DNA of 64,000 nucleotides, from the NCBI GenBank assembly GCA_012861695.1, contig JAAOOA010000056.1, positions 9,337,207 through 9,401,206 of the forward strand, written 5' to 3'. This stretch comes from Trematomus loennbergii. Its lineage: Eukaryota; Chordata; Actinopteri; Perciformes; Nototheniidae. The notes under the pieces are model-generated. The model saw nothing but the letters and a program-made list of their open reading frames with translations. It was not told where the DNA came from and searched no databases. The stretch's first letter is position 1, and each line of letters begins with the position of its first letter. The translations under genes and the position numbers were made by a program. This document shows, in pieces, positions 1 to 16,523 of this stretch.

Positions 1-1983
1 TAGAGTTGATAGACAGATATATTAAACAAATCATAAAGTTTAACAAAAGGCGGCATTCTGTTCTTTTGGGTTTTTTTATGTATTAAAAACATACTTAGAT
101 AGAATTTGGTTGAGCTGCTGTATAATCCTTTTTATGTCAGTTCCTTATTCGGAAAAGTTGTTCAGACATCTTATTTAAATAATTGAATTGTAAGTGCAAC
201 AGGACTTTTCATTGACCTTACTATAACCTTGACTGATCTTGGACACCCATGAGGTTGGATTCACCGCATTTTGGAAATCAGTGCTTTTCCTCTCTGTTTG
301 CTTCTTTTCTTTCCCTCTGAATAAATTATGTGTTTTTAAACATCCTGGTTTGTTATATCACAGTGAACTCAGCAACAGATAAAACATGCTTCATGCTTTT
401 TACACGCTTGCATGTTTTTCTTGCAGATATATAAAGTTTGCACCAGATTTTCAGGAAATGAAAATGAAGTCAATACACAAAACTCCTTATCATGTCCTTG
501 GGCCCATCTATTAATGTTATTGCAGCTATCAGTTTAGCATGACATTAGCCAAGGTCAAACTATGCACAGGCCTCTGTCTTCAAGATCCCATGTTTTAAAA
601 TGCATCCAACTTTCAGAAGACACAGCAGCAACCGACGTAACAAACTATCCGCCTTGGTTTAAAGTTATTTTAAAAGGTTTTTCCTTCCCTTCTTATTGAT
701 GTTCAGCCAACATCCCCTGCATTCATTACTATTTTGTTAACAGAGTCACTGCAGTGCTGAGCTTTTCAAACATCATAATTCTATTTGAAAAAATGGTTGT
801 TTCTTTAAAGATGGCAAAAAGGCTGCAGAAATCCACCCATACATCATTGTAGGGCATTTTATACACAGGCATAATGTCATATATGACAACAGCAGCCCCA
901 CATGACATTTACAATTAGCAATAAACAATTCATGTTAATCTCAAGCATACAGTATCCGCTACAAAATGTGTAATATATTCTATCCAAATCTCTAAAGCAA
1001 TTGAAAAACTCATATCAGTAAACTACTGAAATTCCTGGTACTATCTTTGGTTGTTCAAAACACTCTGTTCTCACACTAAAATAAAACATTCAACATAATT
1101 GATAATTACTTGAGAACCCCTTAATATACACTTCTATGCCAAAAGGTGACCTTGACCCCTAACCCTGACTCCCATGCTGCCTTGCTCCATCATCCCTTGG
1201 CTTACCTGAGCTGACGGTTCAGGAGCAGAGGAGTGCGTGTGAAGGTTCCAAGACACTGGCCGGTCAAAAATGTGTACTTTCTAATTTACCTGAATATGAA
1301 GCGGCTGCTCCTCCTCTTTGTTTGGGATATAAACGTTAGTGTGTGCAGCACGTCCAGTGTGATGGTGCGTTTCTGTACAAATAGGAAGCCAGTGGCAATG
1401 TTATTCCATAAACATCAGCGTGTGCATGATGGAGTGAAAGCCATTATTAACTTGTTTCAGTGTACACTCTACAAGACAATGCAAGTTTATTAACATTGTA
1501 TATTTCATACACAGAGGCAGCTTGTGGTGCCTGAGATGAATGAAGTCAAAAATATATATATTAATGTTGTACATAAAGAAGAAGGAAAAGTTAGACATTA
1601 ACAAAAAGTCTTATGCTGAATTCAAATCTGAATTATTTTTGACATTTTGTTCCAACAGTGGACCCTGTGATAACTGAAATCAGCTTCACCACTTTGATTC
1701 TAAAGCTGGGACTGTAAACATTCAATCCAATCCACGTAGCCAGTGATCCACCAGCAATATTGCCTTGACACACCACATGAATCACAAACTCTTGACTACA
1801 ACTTGTTTAAACAACATAGCAAATGTAGCAGACATTAAAAGTGAATATCAGTCATGGGAAATATGAAGAGAGGAACAACTATGATATAATAAGAACAAAT
1901 CATCACAACTGCACAGATTTAAGATACATTTCTTCCTATTCAAGTGTAATCTTACATTTGAGTTGGGGCAAAAACAAGGCGAG

Positions 1984-2059
1984 TGTGTGTGTGTGTGTGG
2001 TGTGTGTGTGTGGTGTGTGTGTGTGTGTTGTGTGTGTATGTGTGTGTGTGTGTGTGTGT

Positions 2060-2127
<68 letters not shown>
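1984..2127. repeat. (GT)n microsatellite
   Basis: About 140 bases of nearly pure GT with a few interruptions (GGTG, TATG). Long VCVCV and HTHTH reading frames across it are artefacts of the repeat. Confidence 0.97.
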
Positions 2128-2128
<1 letters not shown>

Positions 2129-2427
2129 AGTGCATTATGTGTTCCCTGACTCTGTAGATATCTATTTATCTCATTGCTCCTCTCTCTCTGGAGTAGATTG
2201 TGATGTGTTGGTCTCATGGTTGTCCGGCATTTTCTTTCTTTAATAACCATTGGCAGGAAGTAGGGATTTTCATACTGACTTCTTTATGATAGGTTAGAGA
2301 AAACATACTTTTATATTGCCACTTTAACTTAACCAAGGAATTATTCAAATGTACAACGATAATTAATAGCATGTACCAGCACCACACATCCCATATTTTA
2401 CATTGGTTGTAATTTGTACAAGGTATA

Positions 2428-2548
2428 AGCGTGATACTATGATACTAGGTTTACTACCTAGTATCATAGTATCACGCTAGTATCACGCTTATCCCCTGGC
2501 TTTATACTAAGCCAGGGGGGGGATAGGGTTATTATTCATAATAACCCT
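2428..2548. repeat. Cluster of three perfect hairpins
   Basis: Three inverted repeats follow one another. The first has a 23-bp perfect stem (2428-2450 with 2456-2478) and a 5-base loop. The second has a 10-bp stem (2493-2502 with 2509-2518) and a 6-base loop. The third has a 10-bp stem, AGGGTTATTA at 2525-2534 with TAATAACCCT at 2539-2548, and a 4-base loop. An 11-base piece of the first arm (AGTATCACGCT) is repeated just after it. The function is unknown; it may be the end of a mobile element or a palindrome-prone repeat. Confidence 0.8.
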
Positions 2549-3555
2549 CAACATTTCTGATGGAAGTTATAAATAAAAAGTATATTTTCTCACATTAAAG
2601 TGATACATCTTAAAAGAAAAAAAACACAATTCATGAGAAAATATCGTGATAAAATCTGAGATTATAAAGTTAATACATTTTGTGGAAAAAATCTGAAATG
2701 CTCTGAGGAAAAAAGTTTTTTTAATAGAAAACAATTATGTAGATGTGTGTTTTTCAATGGCTTCACTCTGCAAGATCAGATAAACCTCCTCACAGCATAC
2801 AAGCCGTAATACGCCATCTAAGATTTGTTGGTGTTACCCCTGCAGTGTAAACGAAGCATGTGTGCAGAAATATGTGAGCGCATGCATGTGTCACAGTGGT
2901 GATCTGTGACTATTTATACCTTATCCTGTCACACGCTGACAAAGCCAAGGCATGCATCGGCCTTTCAACATATGAAAATACTGCATGGACAGAGGCGCAG
3001 ACACAGAGAGACTGCAGTTAAAGGTGTATGGTCGAATGTGTGTGTGCCTGTAAGTGATAATACAACCATTTGACAGCAGATAGAGTGGCAACTGGTGATG
3101 ACAATACAGAGAGAGGGAATGGAGATAAGATTCACACATTTTCACATTAGCTTGCATGACTTGCATGGCACAAATCTTCTTATTATATCCCACACAATTG
3201 AAAGATTGAACTCTACACAGTTTAGCTTAGTTGTTTCTGGTGTCTGTCTGCATCTAGCATTGTGAATATGAGGTTAAATAAAGGCCTCTGTGTTCCATGT
3301 CAATAGCCCCTATAGAGGAGCGAGAGAATATACATAAGAAATACTCCGTGTGGTGTTTCTTTCAGTATATTTAAGACTTCAAGGTTGGTGGTGTAAATTA
3401 CAATTTCATTTTCCTCAGCAACGAATCACTTCCAATATGGAAACCTTATCAGGAACAGCGCAACTTTAGGGAAAGTACCCCGACTTTATATAACATTACA
3501 TAGTATATAAAACTTTGAATGTAAAAGTAAAAACCATATAGCTTTACAAAGAAAC

Positions 3556-4531
3556 TTAAAGTGGACCTATCATGCTATATTTAATGATATATTGTAGGGC
3601 CATACCTATATAAGGTATATTTATACGTTTCTGTTTTCAAAATACCAAACAGATCATGCATTTTAGCCATGCCTCATTTCGCTCTATGTGCTGTTTGCTG
3701 TCTACGGGGCTGATTCTGTGAGCTGCAGCTGACCACGCCCCCCTGCAGGAGAGGGGAGCCGTGCTCTGATCAAGTCAAGAGGGGGAGAAAAAAAGATCTC
3801 CGTCCTCCGTGTTTTATTATATAGAGTCGTTATTCATTTGTTTTAAAGCTCAATAAATAACAAAGAAGACCTTTGACCGGCACTTTTTTAATTTTGTCCG
3901 GAAGATTTCAACTTTAACGGACATCTTGACCGGCGAAAGAAACTGAAACTGAAACTCTGCCGCACGGTCCCCTCGTTCCTTGGAAGAGGCGGAGAGGTGG
4001 GTGTTTGTCATCTGCTGGTGGACTAACCGGAGAGAATTACAGTGCTTGCCTCGACAGGGAGGGATTGCATTGAATTAAAGCAGCGGGAGCAAACGCTTGC
4101 CTCGGGGAGGGAGAAAAAAAGCCACAACGGAGAATAAACAGAAGGGTAACCATGGTAACTATGGGCGGGAAGTCTTCTTCGCTGCGTTTGTGGCAGACTA
4201 CAGCGCCACTTACAGGCCTGGCATAAGTACTACAGCGTCTCCAGCGCTTTCGAGGGGCAATGGCCGGCCGTGGCCCAACTCCACATTCCCCTGATAGGTG
4301 GAGAGTTGGCCCAATAGCCGTAGCGCCACTTCTGTGACGTCATAGAAGTGTTCAAATCTGGATCAGTTTTTATCAGATCCGTTGCAGCCCCTTTTTTAGA
4401 GATTTGGGTATGGAGGAAAATAGAGAGGGTTGTGTTTTCTGACACTTGGTGAGTTCCCTGGAACACCGTGGACACATATTCATGTATAAAAGACGTACAA
4501 AAGTGCATTTTGCATGATAGGTCCCCTTTAA
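3556..4531 (+). mobile_element. TTAA-flanked MITE (family A, long copy)
   Basis: The element begins TTAA then AGTGGACCTATCATGC and ends with the inverted repeat GCATGATAGGTCCCCT then TTAA. TTAA duplication is the hallmark of piggyBac-type elements. The ends match the other family A copies in this window, but this copy is about twice as long and has a different central part (about 3700-4240). It encodes no transposase that I can see. Confidence 0.8.
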
Positions 4532-4925
4532 AGTTCACTTGTGACCAAATTAGCTTTTTGTTAGGGATTTGCAGGGGATGAATATAGCAGTGTTGACAGA
4601 ACATAACTCCAGTTGGTATTGGTGTTTGACAGAAATGGAGGATCAGATCGATGCAACAGAGTGAGAAACAAGATCAGGTAATCTGGTTCTGTCTCAATGG
4701 TCCTCCATGGATGTGTGGAGAATAGAGGTTGATTGTAGGTCAATTAAAAAGATTGTAAAAGTTTTATTGCTAAATCCACGTAGTATGAACAGCTGTTAAA
4801 ATGTAACTTAAATTGTAATAGTTTAACCTTAATGTTCTCAGTTTTGATACATACTTAGTTACAGTGATTCATTGTCAGTTAAAGGTTATCTTGAGAACAC
4901 ACACTGAACAATGTAGGTTATCAGT

Positions 4926-5126
<201 letters not shown>

Positions 5127-6299
5127 AAATGGTGACACATGCCTCTCTGTTATGGTGGTATTTGGAATGTTTGTCCATAAACAGTAAAACTAAAGGTCTT
5201 ACAACAGGTTAGCTTACATAGCAGAAGGTGACATCAGTCAGTCAGCAGATAAGAGAGAGCTTCACTTAGGTCTGAAAAGATCCTATGGGAACCACATTTT
5301 TAATATTGACTTCTTTTAAAAGTACTATTTGGAAACTTTCTCGGGGTGATTTGTTTACCCAGACGTTTTACAAGTTATAGGCCTTTTTCTCGAGACTTAA
5401 CCCAACTATCTCCTTATTGTCTCACATTTTGTCAGGGAAATACCAAATGAAGCCAATCATACTTTAAACTGATAAATGAAGGTTTCGTATTCAGTCATAG
5501 AGAACATGAAGAATTCTACAGCAGAATCTGACAGGCAACCTATCATGAGTGAACCGAGGTGTAGCTGAGCAGCTGAGTCAACACGTTGCTCCATACCGCC
5601 TCAACGAAAAGACCAGGCAGAATGCTCTCCTGCTGTGTGTGTGTCTGTGTGAGTGTGTGTGTGTGTGTGTGTCTATTGTCTCTAGCTGCTCGTAATCAGG
5701 TGTCACAACATGTAGAAGACTGCAGTCAAGAGCAGAAAAATACCAGTTGTCATGTTACATTATTCAGTGATCATTTAATTCGATTTTAATATAAAGTAGA
5801 GAATGTCTTAGTGAGCTGCTGTGTTTGATAAGTGATATTGTATTTGGGATGTTGGGGTGTTTGCAAAACCTTGAACCATGTTTGAGTTCCTGGTGAAGTT
5901 TCCCCTGTAAAGATCAGCATAGGTGTTTAAGTACAAATGGGGGGGAGGTAATTTACTCCACATATTTTAATGAAAGTTAGGGTATAGTTGGTGTTACTTT
6001 GTGCCATGTATTACCACTGCATAAAAGCAACAAGATTAATGGCAGCAACACCAAAAGACTGTTAGGGTCTGGTTCCTGACATGTAAGGAGTTCACCACCA
6101 GAGGGAAGCAAAACATATGAAAGTGATGATCATGTGGTCACATTAACATCACTGCTTCATCTGTCACTCTGTTTGGCTTCTCTCCCACATGGTGTTTCAC
6201 ATTACAGTTATAGTCTACTAAACATGTGCCCATGCAAAATTGTTAAAACAGCAACAGTGTAAAATCCTCTTGAAGCAGCACAGTTTTGGTGATAACAAG

Positions 6300-6430
6300 A
6301 AGGACTGCTGTTTATCTGTATTATTGTGTTGCACTGTTGGAGAAGCCTGTGACCTAACATTTTCATCGACATAACTACTCTGTAGCTATGTTCGTATGAC
6401 AAATAAAGAACCTTGAACCTTGAACCTTGG
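6300..6430 (+). mobile_element. L2-like LINE 3' tail
   Basis: The segment ends with AATAAAGAACCTTGAACCTT followed by further CTTGAAC repeats, a short-tandem 3' end typical of fish L2-type LINEs. The preceding 100 bases recur inverted at about 38600-38710, which confirms a dispersed repeat. No coding part is present. Confidence 0.7.
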
Positions 6431-6939
6431 TACTAAAAATGAAAAAAGTAGTAACAATAATAAACTTAAACTTGTTTGTGTCTTGTGTGAAACCAAAAGT
6501 CTATTGAATTATAAATATTTACTACTTAACTTAATAAAGTAACATATTACATAACAATATGCAATATTTTAACCCATACGCTTGTGTCTTTTTTAACCTG
6601 TCAATACACTGTAGTTTGAATTCACTGCGTTCACCATGTGTATGCAACTGCAACCCAAAATACTTTAGTATACTTTAGCTCAATCACAGCTGTAGCACAG
6701 GGTCAGAAGATGAGAACAAACATAGAACAAAATAATATTTCAGTGATGTCATCATAAAAACTTCAGAAGACATGAAAGGCAGAATAGAGGGCACAAACAT
6801 CATCAACTTTATGCAAAGACAATGACAACAAAGCGTGAAGACTTCCGTATTCAAATATATGAAAACACTCATCGTCACAGCCAGTTGTATTAACTTACTA
6901 AATCCCAAATCAATAGAAAAGCAATTTCTTCATAAGAGT

Positions 6940-6945
6940 TTTATT
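6940..6945 (-). terminator. Poly(A) signal, gene A
   Basis: AATAAA on the minus strand, about 140 bases downstream of the proposed stop codon at 7085-7087. It is the first such hexamer after the stop. Confidence 0.5.
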
Positions 6946-7084
6946 GAATAAGTGCAACAAGTTCTGACAAAAACAGAAAATTGTGTTTTTTGTGTTTGGT
7001 ATGAATATCAGTTGTTTTATATCTCTCTGTTATCTGTAAAGTGAGTGCTTCCCTCAAGTGGACAGTATGTGAAAGAGCAGCTGA

Positions 7085-11577
<4,493 letters not shown>

Positions 11578-12292
11578 CTCTACTTTGTCTTCTCCATTCT
11601 TTTCTCCACTCAGGTTCTCTTATTTCATAGGTTAATCTGCAACATTATAAACAATTTAACTTAACGTTTCATTCAACAATAAAGGAATACAACAGTCAAG
11701 ACTCCCATGCTTTTATTCAGATTAAATGTGGTGTAAATTAAAGCGGAACTTTACTATTACCTGAGGGCAAATAACCATTTGACTGGTTCTTTGCCCTCGG
11801 GTAATATAAAAAAAAGGTTTTAGATACAGATGCAATGTTAATAGCCTTTTATGATACAGGCCAGAATGTATGACACATTAAATTGATTTAAAAATAACTT
11901 TTGTCATCTATATAAATGTATTTAAATCAAAGATTAGATTTCACACCATAGACTGAATAAGAATATATGGGCTGACAATATAAAATGATCAGATTTTACA
12001 TTCATAATTGTATCACTTTTAGAATGATTCTATTGATCCAAGGCCTTGTCCTTTTGAATTATAAATAAGTGATGTTGACTTGAACTTTACTGAGCTTTTG
12101 TCATGCAATGTTATTTGCTTTCAAATGCATTTAAAAAAAAGGCTCATCTATATTTTATCCATGAACATGAATTTTTCAACCCCGAAATCTAGCAAGGTTT
12201 TGTAAATATGGGAAAAAAAGTAAACGAAAAAAACACATGTATTTAAAATGCAATGGAAGTCGAGGAAAACATCACTAACCTTAAAATGAACT

Positions 12293-12302
12293 GGAAATTC
12301 CC
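12293..12302. promoter_or_regulatory. Candidate NF-kB site upstream of gene A
   Basis: GGAAATTCCC (GGGAATTTCC on the minus strand) fits the kB consensus GGGRNWYYCC fully. It lies about 700 bases upstream of the gene A start codon, beside a possible 5' UTR donor at 12279. A single short match can arise by chance. Confidence 0.35.
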
Positions 12303-12608
12303 CAGAAGATCTGCAGGCAGTTTCCTTTTTCAACAATACAACGCAGCTACTTAAAAAACAACAACCTTCTCTCAGCTGTTATTCTCACATATGCAGTCTC
12401 AAAAGGCTGTCAATGTTGCAACGTAATGCGGACTCTCTTTTAATCTATCCACGTGTCACGCCATCCTCTCGCTCTGACCAGAAGGTAAGTTGAGAGGCAC
12501 AACGCAACTGGAGGAATGTTGAAATCATCCTGATTCACAGGAAGGACTTCTTTGAAACAAACAGGTTGGGCAGGCCTGAGCCAATAATAGCTGCTAGTAA
12601 CGTCAACT

Positions 12609-12788
<180 letters not shown>

Positions 12789-13561
12789 TTAAAATGCTGC
12801 ACTGGTCATGTTGCCTTTTTTCTGTATTTGGGTACACAGTGTTTCTTGAGAATGAGCTTGAAAGACTTAGGTAAAACAATTTTACATTTAAATAAGTTCC
12901 CTCTGGCTGAAGGACAAGGAGGACGACCTGGTGTCAAAGCAACACAAAATGACACCAATGTTCAAAAACATACCTGTTAGTTTTGGTTTTAATGTCCTGC
13001 GCAAATTAATGTGTTGTACTATTTCTTGCGATAATGGATTCTCTGAAGTAAAGAGGGAGAGATGGATAATATCTAATAACAAGATTAAGAGTTAAACAGC
13101 CATGCTTTGTGAGGCTAAACAGTGCTTTAAGCTAGATGCTACAATCAGCATATTTCCATGCTCACAATGTCAATGCTAACATACTGACGTTTGGCAAGTG
13201 TACCATATTAGTATTTTTGAAATGGTGTGCCAAATCTGATGGAAAGCATGTTGTCTTTAGCTGTAACAAAAGTAGTGGTCTTTGATGGTGATATTTAGAA
13301 GGAATACTAAGGCAAGATGAAGTCATGGGCTGCTAACCAAAGCCTCTAGAATCGATCATCTGGGGCCCTTGATTTTCTGTCAATGTCCAGAGACATTTTG
13401 TCAGTGGCTTTTGAGATATTTCAGTCAGGATCAAATAATGGCAGACTGATGTGGCCACAATTCTAAATAACTATGCAGAACACTGTATAAGACGAGATAT
13501 TATAATGATAAACATTTCATTGATTGAAACTTGAGTGAGTTTGAGAGGTCACCATTTTATT

Positions 13562-14054
13562 TTAAAGGGGACCTATCATGCAAAATGCACTTTTGTACGT
13601 CTTTATACATGAATATGTGTCCCCGGTGTTCCAGGGAACTCACCAAGTGTCAGAAAACACAACCCTCTCTATTTTCCTCCATACCCAAATCTCTAAAAAA
13701 GGGCTGCAACGGATCTGATAAAAACTGATCCAGATTTGAACACTTTCCTGACGTCAGGACAGTGGCGCTACAGCTATTGGGCCAACTCCACCAATCAGGA
13801 GGAGACAGCCACGGCCATTGCCATTCGAAAGCGCTGGAGACGCTGTAGTACATATCCAGGCCTGTAGGTGGTGCTGTTCTCACAGAATCAGCCCTTGCAA
13901 AAACAGGGGTTTAAAAGTGCAAATTGAGCGAAATGAGGCATGGCTAAAATGCATGATCTGTTTGGTATTTTGAAAAAAAAAAGTATAAATATGCCTTATA
14001 TAGGTATGGTCCTACACTATATTATTATAATATAGCATGATAGGTCCACTTTAA
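13562..14054 (-). mobile_element. TTAA MITE, family A (inverted)
   Basis: About 490 bases with TTAA at both ends and the same terminal inverted repeats as the other family A copies, in the same orientation as 8999-9455. Confidence 0.85.
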
Positions 14055-14471
14055 GCTTTTGATTTGATGGAGAAAAGGAAGAAAATGGCCACGGAAGAGG
14101 GTTAAGTAATATGTTGAGAAAGAAAGCAACAAAGCAGCATGCAGTACATGAACTGTTGCAAGATAAAGGATGTTAAATAACAACCACAAGCCATATCTTT
14201 CTGTGGTTTCACAGTTATTTACTTTACATTCTTATCATCCCATTTGATGTGTGCTCCAGTATAGTTTGTGCAGTAGTATGGAGATTTTTATTTGGAGACA
14301 TCTGCTGCTGATTTTCTATGTAACAGAACTAGATGGCATTTGCCTAGTGGTGCCTAAAGCACATTTCAAGAGCCAGCACCATTTAGTTCCCTTATATTCA
14401 AGTGAAGGCAGTCATCTTTATGGCGGATTTACTCTATTACTCTGCAACTCAAACTAATCTAGATTGTTCAA

Positions 14472-15360
14472 TGGGCCCTATAATGCACATTTTTCAGGTT
14501 ATTTTATTTATTTAGTGCCTCTACTGTGACATGTTAAGATGCTTTTCACCCTCTGTCTGAAATCAGAGCCAAGTGTGCTCTGACTGGTTAGCCGGCTAGC
14601 TCTGTTGTGATTGGTCAACCGCTTAGAGATGTTCTGCCCCTTACCCTATCACATACAATGTGTTTGAGCGCTAGCCAATAGAAGCGTGAGTGTTACATAG
14701 TGATGTCATTATGTCCGGAAGTAAACAAAGGGGTCCCTCTGATGTGAACTTTGGGGATTTAGCCTTTGCAGACCATTTACATGCACTCAAACCTATATAA
14801 CTGTCAGGATCTCGACACAAACTGATGAACCCAAATGCACGACCCAGAGACAAAGTCTTGAATGTAAAATGTTTAATTTAATTTCACAGATCAGGTAATC
14901 CCTCTTAACAGAGTAGGCTGGAAATAACAAAAGGTGCACACAAGGAGGAAAAAACTAGGCATAACAAAAAGAGAACTTAAGAAAAACGTAAGCCTACAAA
15001 ATTAACAAAAGAAACAAAACCTGACATGAGTGAAAGCGATCCTTTCTGAGCTGAGGCTTGGCACGACCATTCGGAGAAACAAACAAGACGAACTGACACA
15101 GGACAGGGGAGAGACAGGACTATTTAAACATGAGGTGAGTGGGAACAGGTGGAAATCAGGGGCGGGGCAGACACTGATGATGGCGGGAAAAACACACAAG
15201 GGGAGGAAGAAACAGGGCCTGAAATGAAAGACAAGAATTAAATGCAAATAAAACAGGAAATGACAGACAAACATAAACATAACTAACACATTGGACGAGA
15301 CACAACAATAACACACTACAGGAAAGGGACAACCCCAAAAAGCACAATAGGGCCCCTTTA
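14472..15360. mobile_element. Composite repeat: GGGCCCTATAATGC element with an inserted second repeat
   Basis: The ends are GGGCCCTATAATGCACAT near 14473 and an imperfect inverted copy, GCACAATAGGGCCCC, near 15342-15356. About 300 bases of the left part recur at 28940-29340 (both include CTTTTCACCCTCTGTCTGAA). From about 14803 to 15340 a different sequence, starting near TGTCAGGATCTCG, interrupts it. No intact coding sequence. Confidence 0.6.
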
Positions 15361-15997
15361 AATAGCAACATGTATGTTATGTATGTAACAAGAAAAATAT
15401 GTGTTTTTGATTTTGTGGTGAGCTATCGCTTGAAAGTGAACAGTAAATACAAGCATACAACCAAAGCAAACAACACATGAACTGACATGAAACTGTCTCT
15501 TTAAATATTTGGTCACTCAATCAGCATGTCTTAGCTCATCGCACTTTAATATCATAAATATTAAGTTTTTTTTCTAAAAATAGACGAACAAGATGAAGAG
15601 TTGATATCCAAGTACAATTTGTAAATGGATGTCCGGGTTTCAGAGTCACTGTCCTCCTGGTTTTCATCCTCAGGCTCTGGTCAGTATCTGTTAGAGCCTT
15701 ATCACTCTGCAGCGTTTACTCAAGAACACACAAATGTGACCCAGAGCTTACAGCTAACAGCTTTTAATTGGATCATTATGAATGTATTTTCCGTCATCAT
15801 CTTCTTGCTCTGCATCATCACTAACAGGCTTTCAGCAACAGCTGTTTTCTGGATACTGCCTGTACTGGGTGCACTCTGCGTGTTGTTTAAGTGCAGTAGA
15901 AAAAAGGAAATTGGGTGATAATAAATACATTTGTATATTTTATCACTATGTTATATCCTGACAGCAGCATTAAGCTAATCCAAAAGCACAATAACAG
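15361..15997. other. Intergenic stretch with one unassigned open frame
   Basis: A plus-strand frame at 15625-15918 (97 codons) has two hydrophobic stretches (one reads NVFSVIIFLLCIIT) and a basic end (KCSRKKEIG). It has no family resemblance or clear splice context, so I do not call it a gene. Confidence 0.3.
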
Positions 15998-16377
15998 TTA
16001 AAGGTAGGGTAGGTAAGAATGGAGAAAACTGTTTGAGTACGCTAGAATTTGAAAGTACGCAGCTGAAAGAAATCTGCCCATTCCTTCAGACTTCCTTACA
16101 GAGCCCCTCCTCCAACACACACGAACGCGCACATGACCAATGAGGGCACGAGATAAGTTTGTGCACAGATGGAAGGCTGACAGGCAGGTAGGCCATCCAG
16201 TTATATTAGCCGGGCCGGCTAAAATAATTGGTCGTGCTTTTTACAGCGCCACGGCTTCCACAGATGACATTTTTGTATGGATTTATTGTCAAAGCATTTC
16301 ATTTATTTATTGCTATCGGGATGAAGAGCATTCCATGGAATATAACAAAAATTGTTTCTGAAATAAATTACCTTTAA
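15998..16377 (+). mobile_element. TTAA MITE, family B
   Basis: TTAA-AGGTAGGGTAGGTAAG at the left and a shortened TTACC-TTTAA end at the right. About 380 bases, closely matching 19219-19597 and, inverted, 42971-43243. It lies just downstream of the gene B stop codon. The only minus-strand AATAAA strings close to that stop (about 16278-16305) are inside it. Confidence 0.8.
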
Positions 16378-16523
16378 GCTTATGTAAACAAATGAACAGA
16401 TAAGAGGCAAAAGAGTAAATCTATTTACATAGTTTTTCTTTTGCTTGAGTATTCTCTTAAAGCAAAAGTCAACTCCAGAAAATCAGGAAAAAAAGAGTTC
16501 TAGTATTTGTGCTGAAAGAAGCC

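Noticed and set aside
1297..1493. Plus-strand frame starting MKRLLLLFVWDINV, similar to a signal peptide
   Set aside because: There is no downstream donor, no recognisable domain and no partner exon; the hydrophobic run is short and followed by unrelated sequence.
1841..2250. Long Cys-Val and His-Thr reading frames over microsatellites (also at 4.9, 10.7, 25.0, 48.2 and 60.2 kb)
   Set aside because: They are translations of (CA/GT)n or (GA/TC)n repeats in every frame and have no start context or conserved sequence.
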